From: Streptomyces xantholiticus
GTDB taxonomy: Bacteria > Actinomycetota > Actinomycetes > Streptomycetales > Streptomycetaceae
Direction of reading: 5' to 3'
Assembly (NCBI RefSeq): GCF_014651015.1
Contig: NZ_BMWB01000028.1
Coordinates: 1-64,000, forward strand
Length of the DNA stretch: 64,000 bases
Both the position numbers and the translations under genes were made by a program. This document shows positions 33,745 through 42,773 of the stretch, piece after piece. A model generated the notes under the pieces. It saw nothing but the letters and a program-made list of their open reading frames with translations. It did no database searches and had not been told where the DNA came from. Position 1 is the first letter of the stretch; every line of letters begins with the position of its first letter.

Positions 33745-33990
33745 GCGGCGATCTCGTCGATACGCCGGCGCAGGCGCGCATCCCGTGCAGCCACCGGTCG
33801 GATCCTGCACAGGCTCCGCCACAGCGCCCTGACACACGACGTCAAGGGCGGCACCTCCACCCCTGATGCTGGTAGCCCGCTCCTGCCACGCCTCCGTCCG
33901 CTCCCTGGAGCGGTACGCCCGCCTCGGCGTCGACGCTGTCGCCCGGCGCGTCGCCGAACGCGACCCGGCCGCCCGCCGCCGCAGGTGCAC
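33745..33990 (+). pseudogene. Tyrosine recombinase (integrase) C-terminal remnant
   Basis: One frame reads HRLRHSALTHDVKGGTSTP; after a one-base shift near 33863 the sense continues MLVARSCHASVRSLERYARL then GVDAVARRVAERDPAARRR. These are box II (H-x-L-R-H) and the active-site Tyr region of Streptomyces phage-type integrases, with R, H and Y all visible. The catalytic domain's N-terminal part is absent. The remnant marks an old integration event just after the symporter terminator. Confidence 0.75.
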
Positions 33991-34167
33991 CAAATCACGT
34001 CAGAGTGCGTGGGAACTCCTCGGACTGCCAGGAGACGATCCACACCAGCTCGTACTCCTCGACACGGGCCACAGTCATCCGCATCGCGTCCACACTTACA
34101 GCCCGCCGCTGCTGACAGTCGCGCTCCAACTGTTCTTCGACGGCCCGAACGGCGGTTTCTCGCTCGA

Positions 34168-34662
34168 TCAGGCGTTCAGCATCCCGTACGGGCCGCTCTC
34201 TCGACCAGAGCTTGCCGTATAGCGCCTGCCCTCAGTCGGGGCGGGCTCCGCGACGGGGACGACTCGGCCGGTCCAGGCCCAGGGTTCTTGGCGGTCCCAG
34301 GTCACTTCGACAGTGGTGTCGTGGAAGTCGCGTGCGAGTTTCTTCAGCGTCGTGGCGGCGGCAGCCAGCGCCGCTTCGGGTTCGAGCAGCCCGTCGCTGA
34401 GGCGTCCACAGAGCATGCCGCCTTCCACCATGAGGATGCTGTGGCGCCAGCCCTCCGGCGTCGCCATCACAACGATTCCCTTCGGCAGGCCAAAGGGAGG
34501 CTGCTTCCTCTTCTTTCGTCTCGCCACGCAGCCATCCAACACGACGCGACGGACAGCCTCGGAGTTTGGGCCTGGCCCATGCGCCACGACCGGGCCTTGC
34601 GCCTGTCCTGAGTCTCGGGGGTTCGGCGGTGGGTCCGCACCCTCCCACCACATCAGAGTCAT
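34168..34662 (-). CDS. Hypothetical protein, actinobacterial type
   Basis: A 164-residue product. The core (LPKGIVVMATPEGWRHSILM, LEPEAALAAAATTLKKLARD, TTVEVTWDRQEPWAWTGRVV) looks like a genuine folded alpha/beta protein, and the codon use fits, but no family was recognised. The start is uncertain: ATG at 34662 avoids a long overlap, while an ATG at 34710 would overlap the upstream gene by 23 bases. The last 25 residues look non-conserved. It follows the 108-residue gene on the same strand, likely as an operon. Confidence 0.5.
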   Translation of the reverse strand: MTLMWWEGADPPPNPRDSGQAQGPVVAHGPGPNSEAVRRVVLDGCVARRKKRKQPPFGLPKGIVVMATPEGWRHSILMVEGGMLCGRLSDGLLEPEAALAAAATTLKKLARDFHDTTVEVTWDRQEPWAWTGRVVPVAEPAPTEGRRYTASSGRESGPYGMLNA

Positions 34663-34687
34663 CAAGCTCGAGAAGCCGGGGCAGACC

Positions 34688-35014
34688 CTATGGCCGGGCA
34701 GCAACAGCATCGATCCCAGACGCTCGCAACCTGCGAGCCAGGAACTCCATCTCGGGCATCGTGCCTGAGTAGCTTCCGGTCACGACCTCGTGCAGCACGG
34801 ACTTGACGTCGGCCAGACCAATGCCGAGTTCGGCACGCAGAACGCGCATGATCGCGGTATTGCTTGCCGTCGGATCCAGCTGGAGCCGCGCTGGTCCATG
34901 CTCGGAGAGCAGCCGAACTCGCAGCTCAGCAGGCAGATCACCCCCGCACGCAGCCACCTCGAAGCCGCAGGCTGAGCGCCTGGATTCCGTGTCCCAGCGC
35001 AAGGAGTCGTTCAC
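34688..35014 (-). CDS. Hypothetical protein with L7/L12-C-like domain
   Basis: A 108-residue protein. Its C-terminal half (NTAIMRVLRAELGIGLADVK, SVLHEVVTGSYSG) resembles the alpha-beta helix pair of the ribosomal L7/L12 C-terminal domain found in many small actinobacterial hypotheticals (I-x-V-L-R-E-x-x-G-x-G-L-x-x-A/V-K). Function unknown. It lies directly upstream of, and may be coupled to, the next hypothetical gene. Confidence 0.55.
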   Translation of the reverse strand: MNDSLRWDTESRRSACGFEVAACGGDLPAELRVRLLSEHGPARLQLDPTASNTAIMRVLRAELGIGLADVKSVLHEVVTGSYSGTMPEMEFLARRLRASGIDAVAARP

Positions 35015-35523
35015 CAGAGCCTGTGCTGTGGTGTCCTGCTCATCGGGGCCTCCAGGTGGAGGGGTTCAGTGGTTGTCGTCGCGCTGACTCTCTTGGCCTG
35101 GATTTCGGAGCCGAATCGTCTGAGTCGGGGCCTCGGTCGGGTCGGCTGCAATCCAGTCCTCAGCGCACTTCCCTGTCGAGTTCTTCTGTTCGCCGCACAC
35201 GAGCCGGCGGCAACAACCGGCTTCGCGATCTCCCACGACCCGTCCGGAGCGATCCAACCCCCAAGCACTCCTCAACGACCAGCAGCCATGCAGGACATGG
35301 TCCAAGAGGGCGGTACGTGAGTTGATGTCCGTCTCGGCTTGGGGCGCAGCTCGGGCGGAGCGACCGGTCGCGAGGGCGTGCTTGACGCACGTGGCACGGT
35401 AGCTGAGCTGGAGCTTTGGCCGCCCACCGGCTGTGCCAGAGCAGTCACTCGGCCGAAGCTGCACCTTGCCTGATCGCGGCGACAGCGTCGCTGGCCCGGG
35501 GTGGTCATGGCTACGCTGGCGGC
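35015..35523. other. Gap with a possible IS5 transposase start fragment
   Basis: On the minus strand near 35210-35268 a frame reads GGWIAPDGSWEIAKPVV, like the opening of some IS5 transposases (W-I-x-PDG-x-WEIAKP), but similarity ends within 20 residues. Nothing else in these 509 bases is supported. The promoter of the P-loop kinase gene must lie at the right end. Confidence 0.35.
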
Positions 35524-36048
35524 GTGACATTGGTGTGGGTGACGGGCAATTCAGGGACTGGTAAGTCCACGGTCTGCGGGGTGTTGCGAGCGCGTGGCTA
35601 CGTCGCGCTCGACGCCGACGAGGACGGCTTCAGTCGCTGGATCGACCGAGCTGAGGGCGAGGTCGTGATGGATCCCCCGTATCCGGTTCCCGGGGGCTGG
35701 CTCGATCGATACGGGTGGGCGATCGTCCGCGAGCGCGTTGAGACCCTCGTCGAGGAGTCTCGTTTCCGAATCGCGTTCTTGTGCGGGTCGGCGGAGAACG
35801 AGGCAGACGTACGCGATCTTTTCGACCTCGTCGTGTGCCTGGTGGTCGACGAGGACACCCTCCGCCACCGGCTCGCGACCCGCACTACGAACGCATTCGG
35901 GCAACATCCCGAAGAGCTCGCAGCGGCCCTGAAGTGGAATCCTCGGATGCGAGCCATCTACGAAAACCGTGGCGCGACGATCATCGATGCGTCCAAGCCG
36001 GTGACCGAGGTGGTGGACAGCGTGATCGACGCAGTTCACGAGCTGTGA
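35524..36048 (+). CDS. P-loop nucleotide kinase-like protein
   Basis: A 174-residue soluble protein of nucleoside/shikimate-kinase size. Walker A is GNSGTGKSTV at residues 8-17, a DADEDGFSRWID block lies where kinases bind the acceptor, LVVCLVVDEDTLRHRLATRT carries the lid arginines, and KPVTEVVDSVIDAV ends the fold. The first strand VTLVWVTGN begins directly at the GTG start, typical for the family. The acceptor is unknown; similar proteins are annotated as AAA-family ATPases or nucleoside kinases. It stands alone between IS remnants. Confidence 0.75.
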   Translation: MTLVWVTGNSGTGKSTVCGVLRARGYVALDADEDGFSRWIDRAEGEVVMDPPYPVPGGWLDRYGWAIVRERVETLVEESRFRIAFLCGSAENEADVRDLFDLVVCLVVDEDTLRHRLATRTTNAFGQHPEELAAALKWNPRMRAIYENRGATIIDASKPVTEVVDSVIDAVHEL

Positions 36049-36104
36049 GGGCGGTATGAGGGTTGACGCCTGTTGTGCCGCTTCGTTGAGGGTGAGCGGG
36101 CAGG

Positions 36105-36870
36105 TTACGGCGACGCAGGGGGTTGACGGCCGCGGATGGGTGGACAAGCCCTGCTCGGTCTCGACCAGATCCCGCATTCGATGAGCCGCTTGAGCTTCAG
36201 GCGGCTGTCGTTGATGGGGTTGGGCGCGATCTCCGGGTCCATCGCCTCACACACCTGCCGCGCCCGCAGCAGGGCCTCGGTCGCGGCTAACACCGCCATG
36301 ATCTGCTGGTAGGCCGGATGGTCCGGCAGCTTCGGGGCCGGCGGCTCGGGCAGCTCCAGCAGTGTCCTGCGGGTGATGCGGATCTCTTCGGCGGTGCGGT
36401 GAAACTCCTCCAGCTGAGCGGAAGACCGCCGCCCCGGCCTGTGCGGCGATCTCAGGTGCTCGTAGTCGCGCACCAGCCTGCGGTGCAGCAACGGGATCCC
36501 GTAGGCGGGCTCCACGATCCACCGCTTGGGGATCGGCACCCACCCGGTCGGGCCGGGTTGCGCTCGACGATCTCCACCTCGATGCCCACCGTCTGACCGT
36601 GCGCGACGACGGCGTTCTTGGAGCCCTGGTCGACCAGAGCCTTCTCCACGGTGTCGGTGTCGGCGGCGACCTTGTCCAGCAGCGCGACACCGACGGCGTT
36701 GTCTGCACGGACGCGGCGAGCACCACCACCGCGATCACCAGGCCCAACACGTCAACGGCCAGGCCGCGCTTGCGGCCCGGTACTTTTTTCGCCGCATCAC
36801 GCCCCGTCGACTTCGCTGGCTCCGGGAGAACACCATCGCCCCCGGCCTTCGCTACCGCCGCTGGGGGCCG
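36105..36870 (-). pseudogene. IS5-type transposase C-terminus plus accessory fragment, frameshifted
   Basis: The upstream part reads KKVPGRKRGLAVDVLGLVIA, then in another frame VEKALVDQGSKNAVVAHGQT, and PIPKRWIVEPAYGIPLLHRR with LVRDYEHL. These are the DDE C-terminal blocks of a Streptomyces IS5 element, including the catalytic-Glu strand W-I-V-E. It then passes into LEEFHRTAEEIRITRRTLLE and NDSRLKLKRLIECGI, similar to a small accessory protein often found with such elements, which itself shifts frame near 36170. Clearly decayed. Confidence 0.7.
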
Positions 36871-36935
36871 GGGAGGGCGTGGGCGCGTGACGCATAGTGC
36901 GCCTGGGCGGTTGTCCACGCGCAGGTGCTTGTCGA

Positions 36936-37928
36936 TCACGCAGGCGAACCGAGGTGGGCGGTGGCGCGCCATTCGCGGGGTGACACGCCGTAGGCGGCGC
37001 GGAAGGTGCGGCTGAAGTGGGAGGGGCTGGTGAAGCCGAAGCGGTGTGCGATGGCCATCACCGCTGGAGCGTTTCGGCCCGGGCGGCCGAGCTCGCGGCG
37101 GCAGGCCTCCAGTCGGCGGTGCTGGATCCAGCGGCCGGCTGTGGTGCCCTCGTCCTGGAATAGCCGGTGCACGTGGCGTACGGAGATGTAGTGCGCGGCG
37201 GCGATGGTCTGCGGGGAGAGGTCGGAATCGGCGAGGTGGCGGTCGACGAAGGCCTTGATGCGCAGCAACAGCGCGGTGTGCGCGGCGTCGGTGCCGGTGC
37301 TGATTTCGGCAACGTCGCGGTCCAGTCGCTCGGCGATGAGGGTGGCCAGCAGGTCCGCGGCGTTGCGGGCGAGTAGGTCACCGATGTACGGCGGACGGTT
37401 TCCCGCCTGGGTGGCAAGCCCGGAGAGGAACGGGATGATCAGCGATGCGGTTTCGGTATCGCCGTGGACGGGCACCGCGGTGATGCGCCGCAGGTCGGAC
37501 TCGCGAACGCCCAGCATCCACCGCGGTATCTGGATGACGTGCATGCGGAAGGCGGCAGGGTAGGTGACCGTGTAGGGGCGGGTGGCGTCGAAGAGGGTGA
37601 GGGCGCCGGGCCGCAGCAGTGTCTGGCTGTCGTTCTGGTCGATCACCAGGTGACCGCGGTCCTGTACGCACACGTTGAGGTACTCGTCGTCCCTCCCGGC
37701 GACCCACCGTGTGGTCTGGCGGACCTGTAACGGGCCGGCGTCCGTCGTGGCCACACGTACGGAGCCGAGCTGGCCGGCCTTGAGCGTGCCCCTGTACGGC
37801 GCGTCGGTGGGCGTGGAGACGTCCAGCCGGACAGACGCCAGCTGGTCGTACGTCTGACTGATCGCCTCATGCCAGTAGGCCAGCCGTTCCCTGGCGGGCA
37901 CCGATGCAGTGGACAGCACGATGCTCAT
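36936..37928 (-). CDS. AraC-family transcriptional regulator
   Basis: A 330-residue regulator. The N-terminal domain (LAYWHEAISQTYDQLASVRL, GHLVIDQNDSQTLLRPGALT) is of the AraC-binding-2/FeaR type. The C-terminal 100 residues carry two helix-turn-helix units: LSPQTIAAAHYISVRHVHRL and AIAHRFGFTSPSHFSRTFRA, then YGVSPREWR. Such proteins usually activate genes for amine or aromatic catabolism. The gene is flanked by IS debris and a 400-base gap, so no target is obvious. AGGGGGA lies seven bases before the ATG. Confidence 0.9.
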   Translation of the reverse strand: MSIVLSTASVPARERLAYWHEAISQTYDQLASVRLDVSTPTDAPYRGTLKAGQLGSVRVATTDAGPLQVRQTTRWVAGRDDEYLNVCVQDRGHLVIDQNDSQTLLRPGALTLFDATRPYTVTYPAAFRMHVIQIPRWMLGVRESDLRRITAVPVHGDTETASLIIPFLSGLATQAGNRPPYIGDLLARNAADLLATLIAERLDRDVAEISTGTDAAHTALLLRIKAFVDRHLADSDLSPQTIAAAHYISVRHVHRLFQDEGTTAGRWIQHRRLEACRRELGRPGRNAPAVMAIAHRFGFTSPSHFSRTFRAAYGVSPREWRATAHLGSPA

Positions 37929-38334
37929 GTGGTCCCCCTTTTTTTTCGCGGTCCGTCCCCGTCTGGATGACGGGCCTGGAGGCGAATCAGTTCAACCGAT
38001 GCGTCGCTCCGGGGCAAGTTCTCGGGCACGGACAGGCCACTCGGCCCTTGGCGTTGTCCGTAGCTTCATCCTGCAGGGCTGACCCGCGGGGTCAGAAGGG
38101 GCGGAATGGGAGAGTTGCACCCCAACAGGCGGTTATTGGTGCGTCGGCGCAGCGTGCTGCGGCGGCCGCAGCGGCTGATCTCGGAAGTTCACCGCAGCTC
38201 CGGACGGCCCCACGGAACTCCTTCGCGGAACCTGCTGGTTCTGCTGTTGTTCCGTTGTTCCCGGGAGGCCGGAACGCCGGCTCGTCGCCTGCCGGCGTGG
38301 ATCCTCTTCACGTAGTCAAAGGATGTGAGTTTAC
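37929..38334. other. Divergent intergenic region between the AraC gene and SGNH gene
   Basis: About 400 bases with no supported gene. It contains a T8 run near the AraC start (37940-37948) and a palindrome CTGACCC-gcg-GGGTCAG at 38079-38095 that could be an operator. A plus-strand frame at 38106-38315 has no family motif. Confidence 0.35.
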
Positions 38335-40797
38335 GTGAGATTGCCGCGCTCGACGCTGCAACTACTTGTGATCGGCATGGCCGCCGTTCTGATGGCCGTC
38401 GCCGGTCTGTCCCATGCCGCCGCCCAGCCCAGACCCGCGCCTGCCAACGCGTCCGCCTGTGATTTACCGAAAGCCCTCGCGATAGCCGGCCGGGAGGCTC
38501 CAGGTGTGGCGACGAGGGTGGGCATCCGGTGCGGCGATGACGCGTCAGCCGACGTCAGAGCGTTGAACGCCGCTGCCGAAGATGTCGTGATCAGCATGGC
38601 CGTCGACGGGCTGGACCCCGAAATCGCCCAAAGGCTGATCGACGATCAAGCAGACCCCAATAAGCGGCTGAGCGACATCATCAAAGAGAATTTTGAAGCC
38701 CACGCGCTGGATCTTCCGGATCGCCATCAGGGCGACCAGGTGGACTTCGACGGCAGACTCGCGGTCACGGGCAATGTGCTGTACGCCATCATCCCCGCGG
38801 ACGAGATCCCCGAGGGCGACGTTCATACGCAATGGGCCTGGTGGACAGGGTTCGTCGCCGGAGTGATCGGGGGGCTCGTAGCTGTCGCCGTCGGAGCCCT
38901 CTGTCTCGGGATCACCGCCGTCACCATGCCGGCGGCGGCTCCCGTCTGCCCTCCGGTCGCGGCCTTCGTGGGAGGCTTTGTCACCGAGCTGGTCAAAAAG
39001 CCGCTCAATGGCGAACCGATCGACACCCACACCTGGGTCGATGCACTCTGGGCGGGACTCACCGCGGCGATGTACGCCGCTCTGGGCGAGGCCGTGGCGT
39101 TCAAATGGGCGTCGGAATCCATGGGCCCGCTGCTCGAGAAGATCGCTCGGGCCGTAGCGGATTTCGGGAAGTCGATCGGCAATTGGGGCGGGCAAAAGGC
39201 GGTGACGGCGGTGGAATTCGTCGCGGGCATCATCCGCAGACTGCGCGATACCGTCGACGCAAAGCTGGCCGAATGGATGGACAGGCGCCATTGGGACGTG
39301 GATGTCCCCAGGCCCGCATTGAGGGTGATGCCGCTGGGTGACTCGATCACTTACGGCACTGCCAGCTCCACCGGCGCCGGTTACCGGTCCAAGCTGTGGG
39401 GGTACCTCGTCGACGGGGAGCGCGAGGTGGACTTCGTCGGTTCACGGCAGGCGGGTACGCTCCCGGACCCGGACAACGAAGGTCATCCAGGCCGACGAAT
39501 CGACGAGATCGCGGACTTGGCTTACTGCCCGGTGCAAAAATACCGGCCGAACGTCGTGACACTGCACGCCGGAACCAACGACATGAATCAGGAATTCGAG
39601 CTGGCGACCGCGCCGGACCGGCTCGGCGCACTCATCGATCAGACACTCAAGGACGCCCCCGAGGCGACCGTGCTGGTGGCCACACTCGTTCCGGCCACAA
39701 AAGAAGGCATGCAGCCACTCATCGACGCGTACAACGCCAGGATCCCCGGAATCGTCAAGCAGCGGCAAGACCAGGGCAAGCATGTGCGGCTGGTCGACAT
39801 GGGTGAGGTGACCACCGCCGACCTGGCCCAGCCTGCGCATCCCAATGACAACGGGTACCGGAAAATGGCCGACGCCTTCTACTGGGGAATCCTGGAGTCG
39901 GAGAGCGCCGGCTGGATCAAGGACCCGGTGGCCGGCAGCGACAAGTTGTGCGGCACCGACGATGACGGAAGCGCGGCCGGGCCGGGCTGGCGCTCCCTGG
40001 GCGTGATCGCCACCGGCATGGGCGCGTTGCCTGTAGGCCGCGTTGTGATGGCCGAGCTGAATGGTGACGAGCGGGCCGACTACGTGAAGATCTTCGACGA
40101 CGGAACGGCACGTGTCGCTCTGAATACCCCCGGGGAGCCCGGCAAACCGGACTGGGTCGACGCAGGGGTCATCCAGCTCCCGGGCCACAGTCCCGGCCTC
40201 GGTGCTGGGGTACGGTTCGCCGACGTGAACGGCGACGGACGCGACGACTACCTGCTGCTCGGCCCCGAGGGGCAGGTGGAGGCCTATCTCAACAAGGCCG
40301 ATTTCCCGTATTGGGACTACCAGGGGGTGATCGCCCCAGGGGTCAGCGGCGCCACGGGCGCCGCCATCCGCTTCGCCGACGTCAACGGTGACGGCCGCGA
40401 CGACTATCTGCGGACCAGCGATGCCGCAGCAGTCCACGCGTACATCAACACCGTCGGAGACAACGGCAAGATCCACTGGAAGGAGTGGCTGAACTGGGCC
40501 CCCGGAGTCTGGTACGGCTCGCGGGACAAGCTGCGGCTCGCGGACGTCAACGGCGACCGCAAGGCCGACTACCTCATGGTGGGCGCGACCGGAGCCGTCC
40601 ACGCCTACATCAACGACGGCGGCGGGGGCAACGGCGGCTTCACCGAGCGGCTCAACTTCGTCTTCGAGACCGGGTATCCGGGCCCGAAGTCCACGTTCGC
40701 CGACATCAGCGGCGACGGCAAGGCCGACTACCTCGTCATCTACGACGGCGGTTCCGTCCGCGCCTGGCTCAACCGCGGCGGTAACACCGGGGCATGA
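38335..40797 (+). CDS. Exported SGNH/GDSL hydrolase with FG-GAP repeats
   Basis: An 820-residue multidomain exported protein. An N-terminal signal is followed by about 300 residues of unknown type with a hydrophobic pair near residues 165-220 (WWTGFVAGVIGGLVAVAVGA). The SGNH hydrolase carries GDSITYG (Ser near residue 339), GTNDMN and the catalytic HPNDNGY near residue 501. The last 260 residues contain four FG-GAP/VCBS repeats (FADVNGDGRDDYLLL, FADVNGDGRDDYLRT, LADVNGDRKADYLMV, FADISGDGKADYLVI) with calcium-binding DxNxDxxxD loops. Likely a secreted esterase acting on polysaccharide or cell wall. A GTG start is used. Confidence 0.85.
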   Translation: MRLPRSTLQLLVIGMAAVLMAVAGLSHAAAQPRPAPANASACDLPKALAIAGREAPGVATRVGIRCGDDASADVRALNAAAEDVVISMAVDGLDPEIAQRLIDDQADPNKRLSDIIKENFEAHALDLPDRHQGDQVDFDGRLAVTGNVLYAIIPADEIPEGDVHTQWAWWTGFVAGVIGGLVAVAVGALCLGITAVTMPAAAPVCPPVAAFVGGFVTELVKKPLNGEPIDTHTWVDALWAGLTAAMYAALGEAVAFKWASESMGPLLEKIARAVADFGKSIGNWGGQKAVTAVEFVAGIIRRLRDTVDAKLAEWMDRRHWDVDVPRPALRVMPLGDSITYGTASSTGAGYRSKLWGYLVDGEREVDFVGSRQAGTLPDPDNEGHPGRRIDEIADLAYCPVQKYRPNVVTLHAGTNDMNQEFELATAPDRLGALIDQTLKDAPEATVLVATLVPATKEGMQPLIDAYNARIPGIVKQRQDQGKHVRLVDMGEVTTADLAQPAHPNDNGYRKMADAFYWGILESESAGWIKDPVAGSDKLCGTDDDGSAAGPGWRSLGVIATGMGALPVGRVVMAELNGDERADYVKIFDDGTARVALNTPGEPGKPDWVDAGVIQLPGHSPGLGAGVRFADVNGDGRDDYLLLGPEGQVEAYLNKADFPYWDYQGVIAPGVSGATGAAIRFADVNGDGRDDYLRTSDAAAVHAYINTVGDNGKIHWKEWLNWAPGVWYGSRDKLRLADVNGDRKADYLMVGATGAVHAYINDGGGGNGGFTERLNFVFETGYPGPKSTFADISGDGKADYLVIYDGGSVRAWLNRGGNTGA

Positions 40798-40893
40798 CCG
40801 GCAACCACCTGCGCGGGAAAGCGCCACCCCGGCATCCTCAGCACGACCCGGACGGCAAACACCGAGGACGCGCCTGACCTGACCATCCGACCT

Positions 40894-40922
40894 GCGGCGC
40901 CCGGACACCATCCGGGCGCCGC
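40894..40922 (+). terminator. Terminator hairpin after the SGNH gene
   Basis: GCGGCGCCCGGA (40894-40905) and TCCGGGCGCCGC (40911-40922) form a perfect 12-base-pair stem with a five-base loop, about 100 bases past the SGNH stop. It ends that transcript before the amidohydrolase gene. Confidence 0.8.
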
Positions 40923-41107
40923 AACGTTGCCGGGGTCCAGGCTCTGACTGTTCCCATGTCATCCACGGGCTGCGGATCGAGCGGTGAGCCCGGGTGCGCT
41001 GTACCTGGTCGAGCGGCGGCCTGGTTGCCGCTGTCGGACGGGCCGAGGCTGGGGTGATCATCCACCCGTACAGGACCACCGCCCTGGCGTGACGAACAGG
41101 ACCTCCC

Positions 41108-42502
41108 TTGACTCCCTCCGACACCACCAGCCCTGCCGTACTGGAACAGATTCAGCGCCGGTCCGCCGACCCGAAGCGGCGCCTCCTGTTCACCGGCGCG
41201 ACCATCGTCACGATGGACCCCGACATCGGTGTCCTTCACGGCGCCGATCTGCTCGTCGAGGGTGAGACCATCACCACGATCGGTTCTGACCTGAGCCGGG
41301 ACGGCGCGGTGGTCGTCGACGCCTGCGGCACGATCCTCACGCCGGGTTTCGTCGACACGCACCGGCACGCCTGGGAGACGCAGCTGCGCCGGATCATGCC
41401 GGACGTCGATGACCTCGGCGCTTATGTGCTGTCCACCCTTGCCGGCTACGCCACGGTCTACCGGCCCCAAGACATGTATGTCGGGACCAGGCTGGCCGCC
41501 CTCACGGCGATCGACAGCGGCATCACGTGCATGCTCGACTTCTCCCACAACTCCCGCACTCCCGACCATTCCGACGCCGCCGTCCAGGGCCTCATCGACA
41601 CGGGTATCCGCGGCGTGCACGCCTCCATGGGCCCGCATTTCGGTGCCTGGGACAAGCAGTGGCCCGGCGACCTGACCCGCCTCAAGGAGAAGTACTTCGC
41701 CAGCGACGACCAACTGCTGACCTTGCGCCTGGCTGCCCTGGCCACAGACGAGATCGCCGGGCCTGCCCTCGCCTACGGCACCGAACTCGCCCGCACGGCC
41801 AAGGACCTGGGCATCGGTGTGAGTGTCGACGCCGTCTTCGGCACCTCTTCCTCCCAGGCCATCCTGGGTTGGGACAAGGACGGCATCCTCGGCGCGGACC
41901 TCACCCTCATCCACGCCACCGGCCTGACCCAGGAGGCGTGGAAGGCGATCGGGGAGAGCGGCACGACCATCGCCCTGGCCCCGACCTCGGACGCCCAGAT
42001 CGGTCTGGAGACCGCGATTCCCGCGATCGACGAAGCCCTGGCGGTCGAAGTCCGGCCCGGCTTGAGCATCGATGTCGAGGTGGCGCTGGCCAGCGACATG
42101 TTCACGCAGATGCGGGCCCTGCACGCCATCCAGCGGATGCGCGCGGTCAACGCCGTCCACGGCACCGACCAGCAGCCCGCACGCATCACCACCCACGACG
42201 TGCTGGACTTCGCCACCCTCCAGGGCGCCCGCACCAACGGCCTGGCCGGCGTCACCGGCTCGCTCACCCCGGGCAAGAAGGCCGACCTGCTGGTCATTCG
42301 GGCCGAGGACCTCAACAACATGCCGCTCAACGACCCGATCGGCACCGTCGTGCTGGGCTCCGATGCCCGCAACATCAGCGCCGTCCTCATCAACGGCGAG
42401 CCCCGCAAGTGGAACGGCCAGGTCCTCGACGTCGACCTGCCCGCCCTGCGCGAGCAGGTCCACGCCTCCCGCGAGTACGTGCTCAACACTCCCGCCGTCT
42501 GA
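41108..42502 (+). CDS. Amidohydrolase-superfamily deaminase/hydrolase
   Basis: A 464-residue metal-dependent enzyme. The N-terminal sandwich (LLFTGATIVTMDPDIGVLHG) is followed by the HxH metal site FVDTHRHAWETQ near residue 85. LIHATGL supplies another metal His near residue 270, and VALASDMFTQM carries the catalytic Asp near residue 330. NGLAGVTGSLTPGKKADLLV is the classic C-terminal block. It belongs with the ATZ/TRZ/cytosine-deaminase-like group; the substrate is unknown. It probably starts at TTG 41108. It is convergent with the XRE regulator across a shared stem-loop. Confidence 0.85.
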   Translation: MTPSDTTSPAVLEQIQRRSADPKRRLLFTGATIVTMDPDIGVLHGADLLVEGETITTIGSDLSRDGAVVVDACGTILTPGFVDTHRHAWETQLRRIMPDVDDLGAYVLSTLAGYATVYRPQDMYVGTRLAALTAIDSGITCMLDFSHNSRTPDHSDAAVQGLIDTGIRGVHASMGPHFGAWDKQWPGDLTRLKEKYFASDDQLLTLRLAALATDEIAGPALAYGTELARTAKDLGIGVSVDAVFGTSSSQAILGWDKDGILGADLTLIHATGLTQEAWKAIGESGTTIALAPTSDAQIGLETAIPAIDEALAVEVRPGLSIDVEVALASDMFTQMRALHAIQRMRAVNAVHGTDQQPARITTHDVLDFATLQGARTNGLAGVTGSLTPGKKADLLVIRAEDLNNMPLNDPIGTVVLGSDARNISAVLINGEPRKWNGQVLDVDLPALREQVHASREYVLNTPAV

Positions 42503-42714
42503 CCCCCGCCGCCCCTTCCGGCCCTCGACGGCCTCCTCCTCCTGGGGCCCGGCTCATATTTCGCCGGGCCGCAGGAGGAGGTGCGCCGCCCTTCATCCGT
42601 CTCTCTCCATGGTTTTCCCGAGGACCGAAGCAGGTACTGACATGGCCACCATCGCCGCCGCCGGGCTTCTCCTGGCGCTGCCGGCGCCACCAGCATCCCG
42701 AGTAACCCCACCGT

Positions 42715-42762
42715 TGTGCACGTGAGCGCAGCGCACCGTGGTGCGATGGGCTCACGTGCACA
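42715..42762. terminator. Bidirectional stem-loop between convergent genes
   Basis: TGTGCACGTGAGC (42715-42727) pairs perfectly with GCTCACGTGCACA (42750-42762), and the loop contains a second small inverted repeat (CGCACC-gt-GGTGCG). It lies between the amidohydrolase and XRE stops and could serve both as terminator. Confidence 0.7.
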
Positions 42763-42773
42763 TGCCCGGGGTT

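Noticed and set aside
31889..33832. 647-codon plus-strand frame overlapping the symporter
   Set aside because: An Arg/Pro-rich alternative frame of the symporter gene, which has about 13 membrane helices and is coupled to DUF485.
36247..36972. 241-codon minus-strand frame as an intact transposase
   Set aside because: Only its first 60 codons after the entry point read as IS5; the remainder is in other frames, so it is frameshifted debris.
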